A stretch of DNA of 64,000 nt, from the NCBI GenBank assembly GCA_009746045.1, contig RPFO01002105.1, forward strand, positions 22,636-86,635, read 5' to 3'. The position numbers and the translations under genes were made by a program. The notes beneath the pieces are model-generated. The model made no database searches, had not been told where the DNA came from, and saw only the letters and a program-made list of their open reading frames with translations. Below, one piece after another: positions 12,313 to 22,197 of this stretch (positions are counted from its first letter, which is position 1; each line of letters opens with the position of its first letter). This stretch comes from Mesostigma viride (Eukaryota > Streptophyta > Mesostigmatophyceae > Mesostigmatales > Mesostigmataceae).

Positions 12313-12767
12313 AGTTAGATGAGATGCTTAGGCTGACACACGGATTTCCGGCCTGCGCGCCGCGTATTGCCTACCGCGGCTGAGCGGGACACCTCAGTAC
12401 AGTACGGCAGGGTGTACGGTACTGAGGTGTCATGTGGACCGATGTGCGGTTAGTGCCAGACTGTTCCTAGGTGCTAGCTCGACCCGCCAGGTCCGGTGTA
12501 GCCGGGCCTGACGGGCCGAGTCTTAGCTGGTTGCTAGTGACGTGGTCGCATGGCATTGCGGTGTACACTTGTCCACTGGTCGTGTGCTGCAGGTAGCACC
12601 GCCATAGGCATATAGGCGTAGCACTGGGGAGTGCCACAGCACCCGAGTCTGCCCAGTTCCATTCTGAGCCCTCAGCTTTCATCGCTCTCTCATTGTATTA
12701 TTGTAATACAATCATCATTCGCTCTCAGCTTTCGCAGTTGTTCGTCGTCCCTAGTCTCCATCCAACT
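12313..12767 (+). repeat. Right LTR of Copia-like element 1
   Basis: Identical over 455 bp to the left LTR at 4285-4739. It ends AACT and is followed directly by the target-site duplicate GTCGC. Confidence 0.95.
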
Positions 12768-12920
12768 GTCGCCGCCGTGGAGGAGGCCAGGCGCGTGGGG
12801 ATAGAGGGGGGGGTCAAGTGCCCCCTGTGCCGCCCGGCGATGTCCGGTGCCGAAGCCCCCCCCTTCTTCGTGTACAGCCCGCGAAAGTCCGTGACGGCGG
12901 CCGCCTCCATGGCCGTGTAA
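12768..12920 (+). pseudogene. KilA-N/RING finger protein, 3' part, separated by Copia element 1
   Basis: If the element and one GTCGC copy are removed, the frame from 4284 continues here without a break and ends at TAA 12918-12920. This part supplies the closing RING ligands CPLC and about 30 more residues. It has no start codon of its own and cannot be expressed separately. An AATAATAAAA run downstream (about 12931-12942) may be a 3' signal shared with the converging gene that ends at 12950. Confidence 0.75.
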
Positions 12921-12949
12921 AATGAATGATCGAATAATAAAAATCCGGC

Positions 12950-15900
12950 TCACCCATCCACATCGTACCAATGCAAAGAGGGAAGCACCTCGTAGGGGAA
13001 GTTGTCGAACCGCGGGTAGGGCACGCCGTATTGGCGAAACCCCCGCCGTGTACGATGTGGGGCTGTGTCGTTTTTCAATATCGCCGCTTGAATACCTTGA
13101 CCAAGGTGATTGGCACGAGTTAAACGATTGTACTCGATCGTGGTGCCCAGAGGCATTAGGTGAAGCAATCTTTGCACCTCTTGCGCCTGTTTCTGGTCCC
13201 ACGTTGGACGGTCAAGACCCACCCCTTTACCCTCGTCTGCCCTTTGCTGGATCTTCTCTTTCAGCATTTCTGTTGTCGCCATTCCTGTCACTTTTAGCTC
13301 TTCCAATTCTTCTTCAGGTGTAGGCGGTGCCTTTAACCTCACTGGATTCTTTGGGGGCGGCGTGGGGGGCTTCTTTGCCGACGTGGGGGGCTTCTGTGCG
13401 GGAGGGGTCCTTGCTGGCGTGGTGGTCTTCTCTGGTGGTGGTGGTGGTGGCGACCCTGCTGATGCCCCTGATGACCCCCCTGGTGGTGGTGGTGGCGTCT
13501 TTGCGGGGGTGGTATTTGCTGGCTGGGGGGGCTGCGTTGGGGGTGAATCAAACAGGGTTCTTTGCACGGGGTATTCCATCAAATCATTCTGGTACAAACC
13601 GTTCGTCCGCATGGAGCCAGGCGCGGGTGTACTCTCGCCATCGTTGAACACGGGGTTGGTGGTGAACGGCGTCTTCATCGTCGTCTCCACAAATAGATGT
13701 TTCAAGTCGTCTGGGGCGGATTTGTATAGGTCTTTCTTTGCCTTAGGAGGAAGCTCATTAATCACATGTCGCACGCGGTTGTCCAGGATCGGGCGTAAGG
13801 GGTCATCAATCTCCAACTTTTCGGCATGTGTGCGGGCGAATCGAACGGCGTCGTAAACTTTGTTCCGTTTCTCACTTGTCTGTTGAGACGCCTGGCCTGG
13901 GGAAATGCCTTTGGAGGGCGTGACCACACTGTGAAACGCAATATTGTTGACGGCTTTTATATACTCCGGCATCCACTCCGGTGCGTTTGCCTCTTCTAGT
14001 GCTGTTCTTATATCCACCTTCCGTCTGTTAAGTAATGCTGTCTGTGCGATCTTTCCCAGCCTCTCTCTCGCTCGCTGTTTCCTCGCTCCCTTCTCCTTCA
14101 TTGTCGCCGCCTGCTTCCGATTGTCCGCCTGGGTCGCCTCTTTGCCCAGATCTCCCCACCGCTTTGCCAAGATCGCCCCACGCCTGTTCATTTCCTCCTT
14201 CATTTCTATCGCCTGCTTCCGATTGTCCGCCTGGGTCGCCTCTTTGCCCAGATCTCCCCACCGCTTTGCCAAGATCGCCCCACGCCTGTTCATTTCCTCC
14301 TTCATTTCTATCGCCTGCTTCCGATTGTCCGCCTGGGTCGCCTCTTTGCCCAGATCTCCCCACCGCTTTGCCAAGATCGCCCCACGCCTGTTCATTTCCT
14401 CCTTCATTTCTATCGCCTGCTTCCGATTGTCCGCCTGGGTCGCCTCTTTGCCCAGATCTCCCCACCGCTTTGCCAAGATCGCCCCACGCCTGTTCATTTC
14501 CTCCTTCATTTCTATCGCCTGCTTCCGATTGTCCGCCTGGGTCGCCGCTGGAAGAGCTGCCCGTCTTCCTTGCAACCACGCCGTCTCAATCTGTTTAAAT
14601 ACATTGTCCCTCATCTCTGCCAATGGTGGGACGATCGCCCAATTTTGTGACTGTGCAATGCTGTGGTAAAGAGCCAGAAGGTCAGCGACATCTTCCTCAC
14701 TAAATCGCTTGTTTCTTTGCACCCTGGCTATCACTTCCCCAGCCTGTGTGAGATCTGTCGCAAGCTGCCTGTTTTGTATCTCTACTTCTTCTTGTAGCTG
14801 TGACGGGAGTGTGTTATGTTGCATATAGGCCGTTGTCCCAGCAGGCAAGGAGAAGCCGGTCGTGGCAAGGAGCGCCAGCACGCCACTTTGTTCCTCCCCC
14901 CCCCCGTTTGCGGTGTCCCTGCGCTTCCCGACCTCCTTGACTCCCTGAGCGTCCTCCGCTTCACTGCCCTCCTCCTCCTCTCCCTCCTTCTGATCAATGG
15001 TCTCGTCAGAGAGGGTTTTTATAGCATCAGTTATATAAAGTATATAACCCTCCGTAAACTCCTTGTCCGCCTCCAAAAGTCCGCGGGCTTTATCGTTTAT
15101 ATTGCTTGATGCGAGTGCATCATTTAAAAAATCCATCGCGCGAATTGCCTTATCGTGCACGGCCCTGAGATCGTCACCTGAATGCATGTTGTCGTATGCA
15201 CCGGCCCTCACTAACTCAAACCATAAACGCATATTCGTTGGCGCATGCGGATCCGACGAAATCGCCTTGTCTGCAAACGCGTTCAAAACGAGTTGTCGAT
15301 CTTCCTTGTTAAAACTCTGAGCCTCGTCCAGAAAAGCGCGTATAGTATCCTGGACCTCATGAAAATCTGTTGCCTCTGATACGATCGACACCATCTGTTT
15401 TGCTCTCCCCTCCTCCGCCGGAGGTGGTGCTTTTATCATATTTAGCAATTGCGTGACCTTCGCAATCATGTCATCCCTCTGTTTCTGCGACACCGCCCTT
15501 GACGCATCTTTAAAAAAACCTTTCTGTCCCTGAAGACCGTTTAAGAGTCCATTCAATTGATCGCGCCGAAACGTTATACTGATCTTATTTTCTCGTTCTC
15601 TGGGTGTTTTCAGCAACATATCGACCCACTCTTCCTGTCTTTTAAAAACGTGTTGGTTTTCTTTGCGAATCTGATTAGTGTGTGTTTGCAGAAGGTCGTA
15701 CGCCTTTCTCATCCTGGCCAGGGCTGCGTCTTGCTCTTTTTGAGGGATCTGTTCATACGGGATGTAAAGCTCTATATCATTCTTGAGATCATTTAGTGAC
15801 TTTTCCAAAACCTGGAGTCCTGACTCCGGGATCGGTCTTAACGCAAGATCTGCTGCTTTTTCCGCCCTACTTACTGTGGTTGTCAGAAGCGATCTCTGGC

Positions 15901-17112
15901 CTTTGGGGTCATCGATTTGTTTGATTTTTTGCATTAACCTGCTTCGGGTGTCCAGCACATCTTTCAAGTTTTGACCAGAGTCGACCAACCCCCCCAAAAC
16001 CTTTATCCCCTTTTGTATCTCCCATTGGTATTTGGCCTGATCGTATCTTCGGGCCAGGGCGATGGCTTTTGCCTTCTTCGTCTCCTCCGAGTCCTCGATT
16101 GTGGGCTTATCGTCGGCAAAGCCCAACATATAGGGGGCTTTCATGATTTTCGTCACTCTGCCTTCAAAGAGTTTGACAGCTTCTTCTAACTTCTCAACAA
16201 TCGACTCCCCCTCACCCATCGACTTGAGTTCACTGATCCCATCTTTGAGCTCACGTATTCTATTATTAACATCCAATAAATTCGTCAAATGATTCGATTT
16301 CGCGTCGATCAGAGCCAAGTCCGCCGTGTCGCCCCATCCCTTTTTGACTAGTGACTCTTTTATTTTATGCCATTCTTCTATTTTAACGTTCAATGTACTC
16401 CATGCGCTTTCATCCAGTGCTCCATCCCGTGCTCTATTATAAATGTCACTGATGTATTTCTGTATTCCTTCTGGAGTGGCGAGTGTGGAATTTACATAGG
16501 CGTCTCCCTCCTCTTTCATCTTTTTTAAGGCAGCAGCAGCAGTAGCAGCGGCGTCGGCGGCATCGCCCTCCTCCTTTCCACCCCCTCCTCTTTTCCACCC
16601 CCCTCATTTCCCCCCTCATTTCCCACCTCCGTCGGAGACGTGGTTACAGTATCAGTAGCAGCAGCGTCGGCGGCATCGCCCTCCTCCTTACCCTCCTCCT
16701 TACCCTCCTCCTTACCCTCCTCCTCCTCCTCCTTACCCTCCTCCTCCTCCTTACCCTCCTCCTCCTCCCCCTCCTTACCCTCCTCCTCCTCCTTACCCTC
16801 CTCCTCCTCCTCCTCCTCCTCCTCCTCCTCTTCCTCCTCCTCCTCGGCGTCGGGAGCGTCGGCGTCGTCGTCCCAGTACAGCTCACCTGCTCCGTAGCCC
16901 GCGTGAACGTACGGGGGGTAGTAGTCCAGATCGTCGAACAGCGACCCCGTCCGCGCCTGGTGGACGCGCATCATAGGGACCAGCAGCTCGGACAGAGCGC
17001 GCGCCTTCTGCCTCCGCTGCTGCGGCGTGTCCTCGGGCGCGTCCATCGCCTTCTGGGCCAGTCGGTGCAGGGCTCGCACGCCCTCGTGTATCGCGCTCTT
17101 CTTCGGTCGCAT
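12950..17112 (-). CDS. Large repeat-containing, coiled-coil protein; one frameshift
   Basis: The start is the ATG at 17112. The first about 75 residues are basic, followed by a Glu/Lys/Gly tract (about 16660-16840), then a frame change at the G/A run near 16570-16590. Correcting one base there joins this ORF to the 1189-residue ORF that ends at 12950, giving about 1,385 residues. The main body is helical and charged and includes four perfect 34-residue repeats (EATQADNRKQ...GDLGK), then a Pro/Ser/Thr linker with PPPPP runs and an aromatic C-terminus. No enzyme motif is visible. Long, charged, low-complexity proteins of this type are often virion or core components in giant viruses, but this is inference only. 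Confidence 0.6.
14111..14545. repeat. 102-bp coding tandem repeat, four copies plus partial
   Basis: The unit beginning GCCTGCTTCCGATTGTCC repeats every 102 bp, in frame within the large minus-strand protein. Copies are nearly identical at DNA level, including silent positions, so they arose by recent tandem duplication or are kept alike by recombination. Confidence 0.9.
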
Positions 17113-17136
17113 CCGTCTCTCTCTGCTAGACTGACA

Positions 17137-18068
17137 TTATTTTTGCGCCCCTGTAAGCCCCATCAGCCCGGCGGCCACCTTCGCCACCAAACGCGGGCTG
17201 ACGCTGTTGCCCACCATCTTCAGGATCGAGTTCATGCTCACGCTCGCCTTCAGCCGCTCGATCCGCCCCTGCGGGATCCCCTGCAAACGAAACGCCTCCT
17301 CCTCGGTGAGCGTGCGCAGCCCCCGCGGGTCGCGGATGTAGATCCTGGCCCCCTTGTTGGCGCCCTGGGACGCGCGCTGGGTCGGCGCCACCATGTCCTT
17401 CCTGGGCTCGAAGCTGTAATTGGCCGACAGGAACTGCCCCTGGCGCGAGCCCTTGAGCACCTTGTGCATCCGGCTGCCGGGTTTCAGGTAGTACCGCGCC
17501 GGAGCCGTCTGCTTGAAGTCGAAGCTGTCCGTGCGGCCCACCTCGGGCGGGGGGAAGCTGCCGGGGATCATCTTCTTGCTGGCCACGATGAACACCCTCT
17601 TGCGCTTCTGCCGCAGCCCCGCATGCAGGTGCGTGCTCAGCACCTGGTGCGCCACGTAATACCCGTGCTTGCGGAGGTTGTGCACGATCCGCTTGAACAC
17701 GGGGAACCGCTGGATGGCCGGCACGTTCTCCAGGATGACGTACCGGGGGTCAGACTTCTCGATGAATCGGAATATGTGGCGGATGCCCCTCGTCCGTACG
17801 TCGCGCATCCCGTGCTGCAGCCCGGCGGCGCTGAACGCCTGACAGGGGAAACCGGCCGTGAGGATGTCAGCCTTGGGATGGTCTCGTCGGGCACGTTCTC
17901 TATTTTGTCGCAAATCGGGGCCACGTCGTTCAGGATCTCGTACACCTTGCAAGCCGTCGGGTTCATCTCCACGGCCATCACCGTGCGGACGTCGAGGACC
18001 TTCTTGAGGCCCAACGAGAAGCCGCCCAGGCCCGCGAACAGGTCGATGTGACGCCATACCCTCACCAT
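17137..18068 (-). CDS. DNA (cytosine-5-)-methyltransferase, one frameshift
   Basis: The enzyme adds a methyl group from S-adenosylmethionine to C5 of cytosine in DNA. The motifs are in the proper order: I (DLFAGLGGFS) near the start, IV with the catalytic Cys (GFPCQAFSAAG), VI (ENVPAI), VIII (QKRKRVF) and X (GNSVSP) at the C-terminus. The start ATG at 18068 lies directly before motif I, and the protein would be about 310 residues, typical of a lone methyltransferase. The N-terminal third is in another frame; the shift lies near 17870, between DETIP and KADILTAG. No restriction endonuclease gene is next to it. Its upstream neighbour at 18092 is divergent, with a 23-bp gap. Confidence 0.85.
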
Positions 18069-18091
18069 CTTTGCATATACGCACACACAAA

Positions 18092-18739
18092 ATGCTCGTG
18101 AACACGGACGACCTGCCCGAGTACGTGTGGCCGCACGCGCCGCCGCCAAGGGGGAGGAACGACACCCCGTCCTTGTCCGCGCTCCTTTCCCTGGCCGCGG
18201 ACGGCGCGGCCCCCGAGGACGACCGTCCCATCACCCTTGACGAGTACTGCGCCCTGCACGCCGCCCTGCTGAGGAGGGTCAGGGCGTCCGAATGGTTCCG
18301 GCTCTACGTGGACGGCGTGAGCCGGCGCGACCAGTCCGCGAGTCTGTGGACGGCGCCGAGCCGCGACCGGGAGATGGCGGCCCACCTGGCCGAGTGTCTG
18401 AACGGCAAAACGCGGGACGGCCTCGTCGAGGTGGAGGAGCTCTTCCGCGGCGTGCTGGCGGTGGCCGCGCCCGAGACCTTCCTGCTCGCCCTGGGGCGCA
18501 TGGAGGGGAGGCCGGAGCGGGCCAAGGTCGTGTTCGTGCACGCGTCGGACGGGAGGGCGATCGGCGGGGCGGACCTGCTGCAGATGGCGTGCATCGCCGC
18601 GCCCCAGGGGGCGCAGGTCGTGGACGTGCACGGCGACCACTTCGCCGCCGACACGATCCTGGTGCCCACCGCGTACATGCACGTGGTCCGGCTGATCAAG
18701 GACAGATTGAAGTTGGGGTGGGGGGATACGGTGGAGTAA
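18092..18739 (+). CDS. Hypothetical protein, about 215 residues
   Basis: The start ATG at 18092 was preferred over an in-frame ATG at 18071, which would overlap the divergent promoter region of the methyltransferase. The protein is soluble, mixed alpha/beta in look, with a segment KVVFVHASDGRAIGGADLLQ and later VVDVHGDHFAADTIL. No family recognised. The frame is intact and the codon use matches its neighbours. Confidence 0.6.
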   Translation: MLVNTDDLPEYVWPHAPPPRGRNDTPSLSALLSLAADGAAPEDDRPITLDEYCALHAALLRRVRASEWFRLYVDGVSRRDQSASLWTAPSRDREMAAHLAECLNGKTRDGLVEVEELFRGVLAVAAPETFLLALGRMEGRPERAKVVFVHASDGRAIGGADLLQMACIAAPQGAQVVDVHGDHFAADTILVPTAYMHVVRLIKDRLKLGWGDTVE

Positions 18740-18771
18740 ACAGCTAACTGGAAATATAATATGACCCTTTA

Positions 18772-19475
18772 TTGTCTGAGAGACTCGATATGTTGAGACG
18801 CCGCTGCGGGTTCGCTTACACGAGTTCTGGTATCCCTTGCAGGCGGTGGACGACGGGGGGCTTTTGCTCGCTGCACCGTAGGCAGGCGGCTCAGCCGTAC
18901 GACCGCCCGTACCTCCGCCGCCCTCCCGCTCCGCCGTACCGCCCGTACCATCCGTACTACTACCCGTACATGCTGCACTGGTCCGCCCCGCACATCTCCC
19001 CCAACCACGTGACCGTCACCCACGTGTACGAACCCAAGACGGACGAGAATGCCAACGGCGGGAGGGGGGGTGCGCGCTCTTCCCGAGGGGTGCGGATAGC
19101 GGCCCTGGGGGGCGCCGGGTGTACGGTGGGCGCCGCCCCCCTCCCCCTACCCCTGCCAGCTCCGCTGGCAGCCTACCCGATGGAGACGTGGCGGCAGGGG
19201 AGCTCGTAGGGGGCGAGGGGGGGGAAGGGGAAGGTGAAAGGGACGTGGGGGGACCCCCCACGCCCCTTGTTCTCGCCGCCCCTTCCGCGCCCCTTCCGCG
19301 GGATAATGACAAAGACGAAACGCCCCCAGGCGGCACGGCCCAGTACCGCGTGTGGGCGCCCCTGAAGCGCGTGTACAGGGCGCGCAGGGCGGTGCCCGCA
19401 AAGGCGCGCAAGGGCCACGCCGCCCGCCAGTGCGCGTTCATGGCATCCGCCGAGGACCCGGGCTACGTCTTCTGA
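18772..19475 (+). CDS. Hypothetical small zinc-binding and Tyr/Pro-rich protein, one frameshift
   Basis: The N-terminus carries a compact C-G-F-A-Y-T-S-S-G-I-P-C and G-G-F-C-S-L-H motif, which fits a C-C-C-H zinc site. A Pro/Tyr-rich linker follows (RPPAPPYRPYHPYYYPY). The first frame ends at 19209, but the overlapping frame from about 19119 to 19475 has an acidic and then basic C-terminus (YRVWAPLKRVYRARRAVPAKARK). I infer a frameshift in the G-runs near 19060-19130. Its end overlaps the converging cysteine desulfurase by 13 bp. Function unknown. Confidence 0.45.
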
Positions 19476-20656
19476 AACCGCCGCAGGCACGAAAGAAGGT
19501 AATCCACGTCCTGCTGCGTCGTGTACGCCGAAAGTCCCAAGCGCACCGTGCCGCGCGCCGTCTCCTCGGGCACGCCGACCGCACGCAGCACGCGGCTCCG
19601 CTTCATCTTCGAGCAGGCGCTGCCCACGTTCGCGCAGATCCCGCAGCGGGAGAGCCACTCCACCATCGCGCGACCGTCCGTGCCCGGAAGCGCGAAACTG
19701 ACCAGGTTGGCCATCCTACGCCCCGGGTCGGCCGGCCCGTTGAAGGAAGCCCCCAGCCCCCCCAGCCCCTCCCGCAGCCTGGCGGCGTACTCGGCCGTCC
19801 TACGCCACCGGGCGCGCCCCGCCCGGCTCATGTTGATGGACGCCGCTTGCGCCAGGCTCGCGATCAGGGGCGGGCTCTCCGTCCCCGGCCGCACGCCGCG
19901 CTCCTGTCCGCCCCCGTGCATCAGCGGGACCACCGAGTCCGCCCCCGCGCGCACCACGAGCGCGCCCACGCCCTTCACCCCGTGGATCTTGTGTCCCGAA
20001 ACCGTAAAGCTGTCCATGAACCGCTGGTCCTTACCCAGCGGCGCCTTGCCCGCCACCTGTGTCGTGTCCGCGTGGATGTGCACGCCCTTGCCCACCGCCC
20101 TGCGTATCGCCCCCATGTCCTGCACCGTCCCTATCTCGTTGTTCGCGTAAATGACCGATACCAGCTTGATGCGTCCGCCCCACTTCTTGACCGCCTCGCG
20201 CAGGCTGTCCATCCGCACGAAGCCCTCGCGGTCGACCGGCAGCTGGACCACCTTCACGCCGCCGCGGGAGGCCTTGCGCACGTGCAGCAGCGGCTGGAGC
20301 ACGCTCGGGTGCTCAACCTTCGTGGTAAGAACCACGCCCCGCCCCCGCGCGCGCTCCAGCACGCTGTGGATGATGATGTTGTTGGACTCGGTCGCGCCCC
20401 CCGTGAAAATCACGTCGCCCGGACGCACGCCCAGGTGTCGTGCCAGGGTGCGGCGGGAGTCCTCCACCACGTCGTGGGACTCCCTGCCCGCCTTGTGCGA
20501 GCTTGACGCGTTCCCGTAGAGTGTCGCGGCCGTTGCGCCGAGTGCGCGGGCCACCTGGGGGTGCGGCCGTGTCGTGCTGTTGTTGTCAAAATAGACAAGC
20601 GCATGCGCACTCCTTCGTCTCGCTGTCGTGCTGTTCGCTGTCGTGCCTGCCGCCAT
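19463..20656 (-). CDS. Cysteine desulfurase (NifS/IscS-like)
   Basis: This PLP enzyme takes sulfur from L-cysteine, giving alanine and a protein persulfide for Fe-S clusters or tRNA thiolation. All key features are present in 397 residues: N-terminal YFDNNSTTRPHP, TGGATESNN, YANNEIGT, the PLP lysine in SGHKIHGVKG, GGGQERGVRPGT, and the catalytic cysteine in GSACSKMK. Length and order match the family. NifS-like genes occur in some large DNA viruses such as asfarviruses, so a viral copy is not out of place. The start at 20656 overlaps the 3' end of the next minus-strand gene by 71 bp, suggesting tight coupling. Confidence 0.9.
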   Translation of the reverse strand: MAAGTTANSTTARRRSAHALVYFDNNSTTRPHPQVARALGATAATLYGNASSSHKAGRESHDVVEDSRRTLARHLGVRPGDVIFTGGATESNNIIIHSVLERARGRGVVLTTKVEHPSVLQPLLHVRKASRGGVKVVQLPVDREGFVRMDSLREAVKKWGGRIKLVSVIYANNEIGTVQDMGAIRRAVGKGVHIHADTTQVAGKAPLGKDQRFMDSFTVSGHKIHGVKGVGALVVRAGADSVVPLMHGGGQERGVRPGTESPPLIASLAQAASINMSRAGRARWRRTAEYAARLREGLGGLGASFNGPADPGRRMANLVSFALPGTDGRAMVEWLSRCGICANVGSACSKMKRSRVLRAVGVPEETARGTVRLGLSAYTTQQDVDYLLSCLRRFQKT

Positions 20657-21341
20657 CGCCGCTCGTGTCGCTACTACCGTGCGTGATATTGTTCGCGAGG
20701 GCGGACACGTACCACGCCATACAATCTCCCGCGCATCGCGGGCAGCCGCGCGCCCGGACCGTCACCCTGTCGCCGAAGTGGCCCTCCTCCTCCTCCCCTT
20801 TGGAGGGCACCACGCGCGTAAGGGACAGGGTCCCACGCAGCGTGTCCGCCCCCGCCGCGTCCGTCACCGCCGGCTGGCTGAACGTGACGACCTCGCCCAC
20901 GTCCGTCTGCCGCCGCGTCAGGAGGCTGCCCGCTATCACGCCCACCGCCCCCCCGTTGCCGCCGCCCGTGATGTCCATGTGCCAGCCGCCGCCCCGCTTG
21001 ACCATGCTCGGGTGCGTCAGGAGGTGCTCGCACAGGGAGCGCGCGCTCGCGAGGTACCCCCTGTGGAAGCGCACGCCCAACGAGGCCTCCATCACCATCT
21101 CCGAGTCGGCGCTCGGGTCAGCCCCCGAGAACCCGTGGCCGCCCGACCCCCCGACGACCAGCACCTGGCGCCTGCTCTCCGGGTAGTTCAGCAGGAAGGC
21201 CTTGCCGCCGCCCGTCCAGCGCACCTGCCGGTTCATGCGCCTCACGAACGATCGGCGCCCGCCGGGGAGGGACGGGATGATGGCCGCGAGTCCCGCGTAC
21301 TCCAGTATGCGTTCCGTCGCCATTTGTTTTGTGAGCGTCAT
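20586..21341 (-). CDS. Class 3 lipase-fold protein lacking the catalytic serine
   Basis: The pattern is that of alpha/beta-hydrolase class 3 lipases: a strand VLVVGGSGG, a short segment FHRGYLASA (family V-H-x-G-F), and a helix after the nucleophile elbow, followed by VVTFSQPAVTDAAG (family TFGxPRVG). Where the family has G-H-S-L-G-G-A, this protein has G-G-G-N-G-G-A, so the serine nucleophile is replaced by Asn. It is therefore probably not a lipase; it may bind a lipid or another protein. I chose the ATG at 21341 (MTLTKQ) because the longer ORF start would overlap the divergent gene at 21365. Confidence 0.55.
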   Translation of the reverse strand: MTLTKQMATERILEYAGLAAIIPSLPGGRRSFVRRMNRQVRWTGGGKAFLLNYPESRRQVLVVGGSGGHGFSGADPSADSEMVMEASLGVRFHRGYLASARSLCEHLLTHPSMVKRGGGWHMDITGGGNGGAVGVIAGSLLTRRQTDVGEVVTFSQPAVTDAAGADTLRGTLSLTRVVPSKGEEEEGHFGDRVTVRARGCPRCAGDCMAWYVSALANNITHGSSDTSGDGGRHDSEQHDSETKECACACLF

Positions 21342-21364
21342 AGTAGACGAAGAAATACGCCCCG

Positions 21365-21655
21365 ATGGCGGCCTGGTACGAGGACATGCTGCAGACCCGA
21401 CCCCACGCCCCGGCCCCGCCCACCTTCCGCGCATCGACGGACTCGGGCCTCAAGACCGTGAGCGTGCGCCACACGACCGCGCAGCCCGTCAACGTGCCGA
21501 AGGTCAACAAGCAGGACGTGCCCGACGGGGGGCTGCGGCGGAAGTACCGGCAATACGTGGACGCCACGTACAGCACGGACCAGCGCAGGGTGCGTCTAGA
21601 GGCGCTCAAGGATAATCTGAGGGACTACAGTAAGGACGACGACGACGGGCAATGA
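21365..21655 (+). CDS. Hypothetical protein, 96 residues
   Basis: A compact hydrophilic protein with an acidic tail (YSKDDDDGQ). It starts 24 bp from the divergent lipase-like gene, and its stop codon overlaps the ATG of the next gene (ATGA at 21652-21655), which suggests co-expression. Not recognised. Confidence 0.6.
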   Translation: MAAWYEDMLQTRPHAPAPPTFRASTDSGLKTVSVRHTTAQPVNVPKVNKQDVPDGGLRRKYRQYVDATYSTDQRRVRLEALKDNLRDYSKDDDDGQ

Positions 21656-22197
21656 AGCATGGATGGAGTCTCGCCGCCCTGAAACGGTCGTTCTGGTCGG
21701 CGTGGGAGTCGGCCTGCTCCTACCTGCTCCTGTCAATGGGCGCGGTGCGCGGGTGGCACGCGCGGCTGAAGCGGAAACCCGAGGCGGAATCCGAGTACTA
21801 CAAAATCCAGGACGCCCGCATCAGCCACGAGGGAGGGGACAGGGACTTCACCGAGGCGCTCGTGGAGGCCGTGCGGCGGGAGGGAGGCGGCCTCGACATG
21901 CCCGCGGCCCAGCTGCTCGCGAACACGAACGCCGAGGAGTACGTGGCGCCCCTGGCCAAGCCGTGTCTCGTCGTGCAGTACAGACACGCAGGGAGGGACC
22001 TGGCCGTTACGTACAACCTGAAGCTGTCCCAGAAAAACGTGCGCTTCCCGCCTATAAAGCTCCCGGCAGTAGACGGGGCGGAGGCCGAGCCCAAGACCCA
22101 CAAGATCCTGTCGGCCTCGTTGGGCGCGTGGTATCCGTCCCCGGACAACGCGGACCATCAAGTTTCGTTTAAGTGGCCAGCCGGAGCGGCTGCTTAG
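21652..22197 (+). CDS. Hypothetical protein with N-terminal hydrophobic segment
   Basis: About 181 residues. A hydrophobic stretch (SACSYLLLSMGAV) near residues 20-33 may anchor it in a membrane. The rest is soluble, with a C-terminal region VVQYRHAGRDLAVTYNL. The last residues (FKWPAGAAA) lie inside the left terminal inverted repeat at 22164-22192, so the C-terminus may have been replaced by the repeat element. Function unknown. Confidence 0.55.
   Translation: MKHGWSLAALKRSFWSAWESACSYLLLSMGAVRGWHARLKRKPEAESEYYKIQDARISHEGGDRDFTEALVEAVRREGGGLDMPAAQLLANTNAEEYVAPLAKPCLVVQYRHAGRDLAVTYNLKLSQKNVRFPPIKLPAVDGAEAEPKTHKILSASLGAWYPSPDNADHQVSFKWPAGAAA

Larger units (their letters stand above)
4285..12767 (+). 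mobile_element. Copia-like LTR retrotransposon 1, full length
   Basis: The element is bounded by two identical 455-bp LTRs (4285-4739 and 12313-12767) and by the 5-bp direct repeat GTCGC at 4280-4284 and 12768-12772. Inside are a gag region, then integrase, protease-like, reverse transcriptase and RNase H domains on the + strand. A purine-rich tract (12294-12312) sits just before the right LTR and may prime plus-strand synthesis. Identical LTRs mean a recent insertion. The internal ORFs nevertheless change frame several times, so this copy may be non-autonomous or the read sequence may contain errors. Base composition is closer to balanced than that of the flanking viral genes. The LTR ends are AGTT and AACT rather than the usual TG and CA. 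Confidence 0.95.

Noticed and set aside
12467-12682. 71-codon ORF antisense in both LTRs of element 1
   Set aside because: Identical in both LTRs and without any domain; LTRs carry such chance ORFs.
16640-16897. Plus-strand Ser-rich ORF
   Set aside because: Antisense of the Glu/Gly/Lys tract of the long minus-strand protein; simple repeat shadow.
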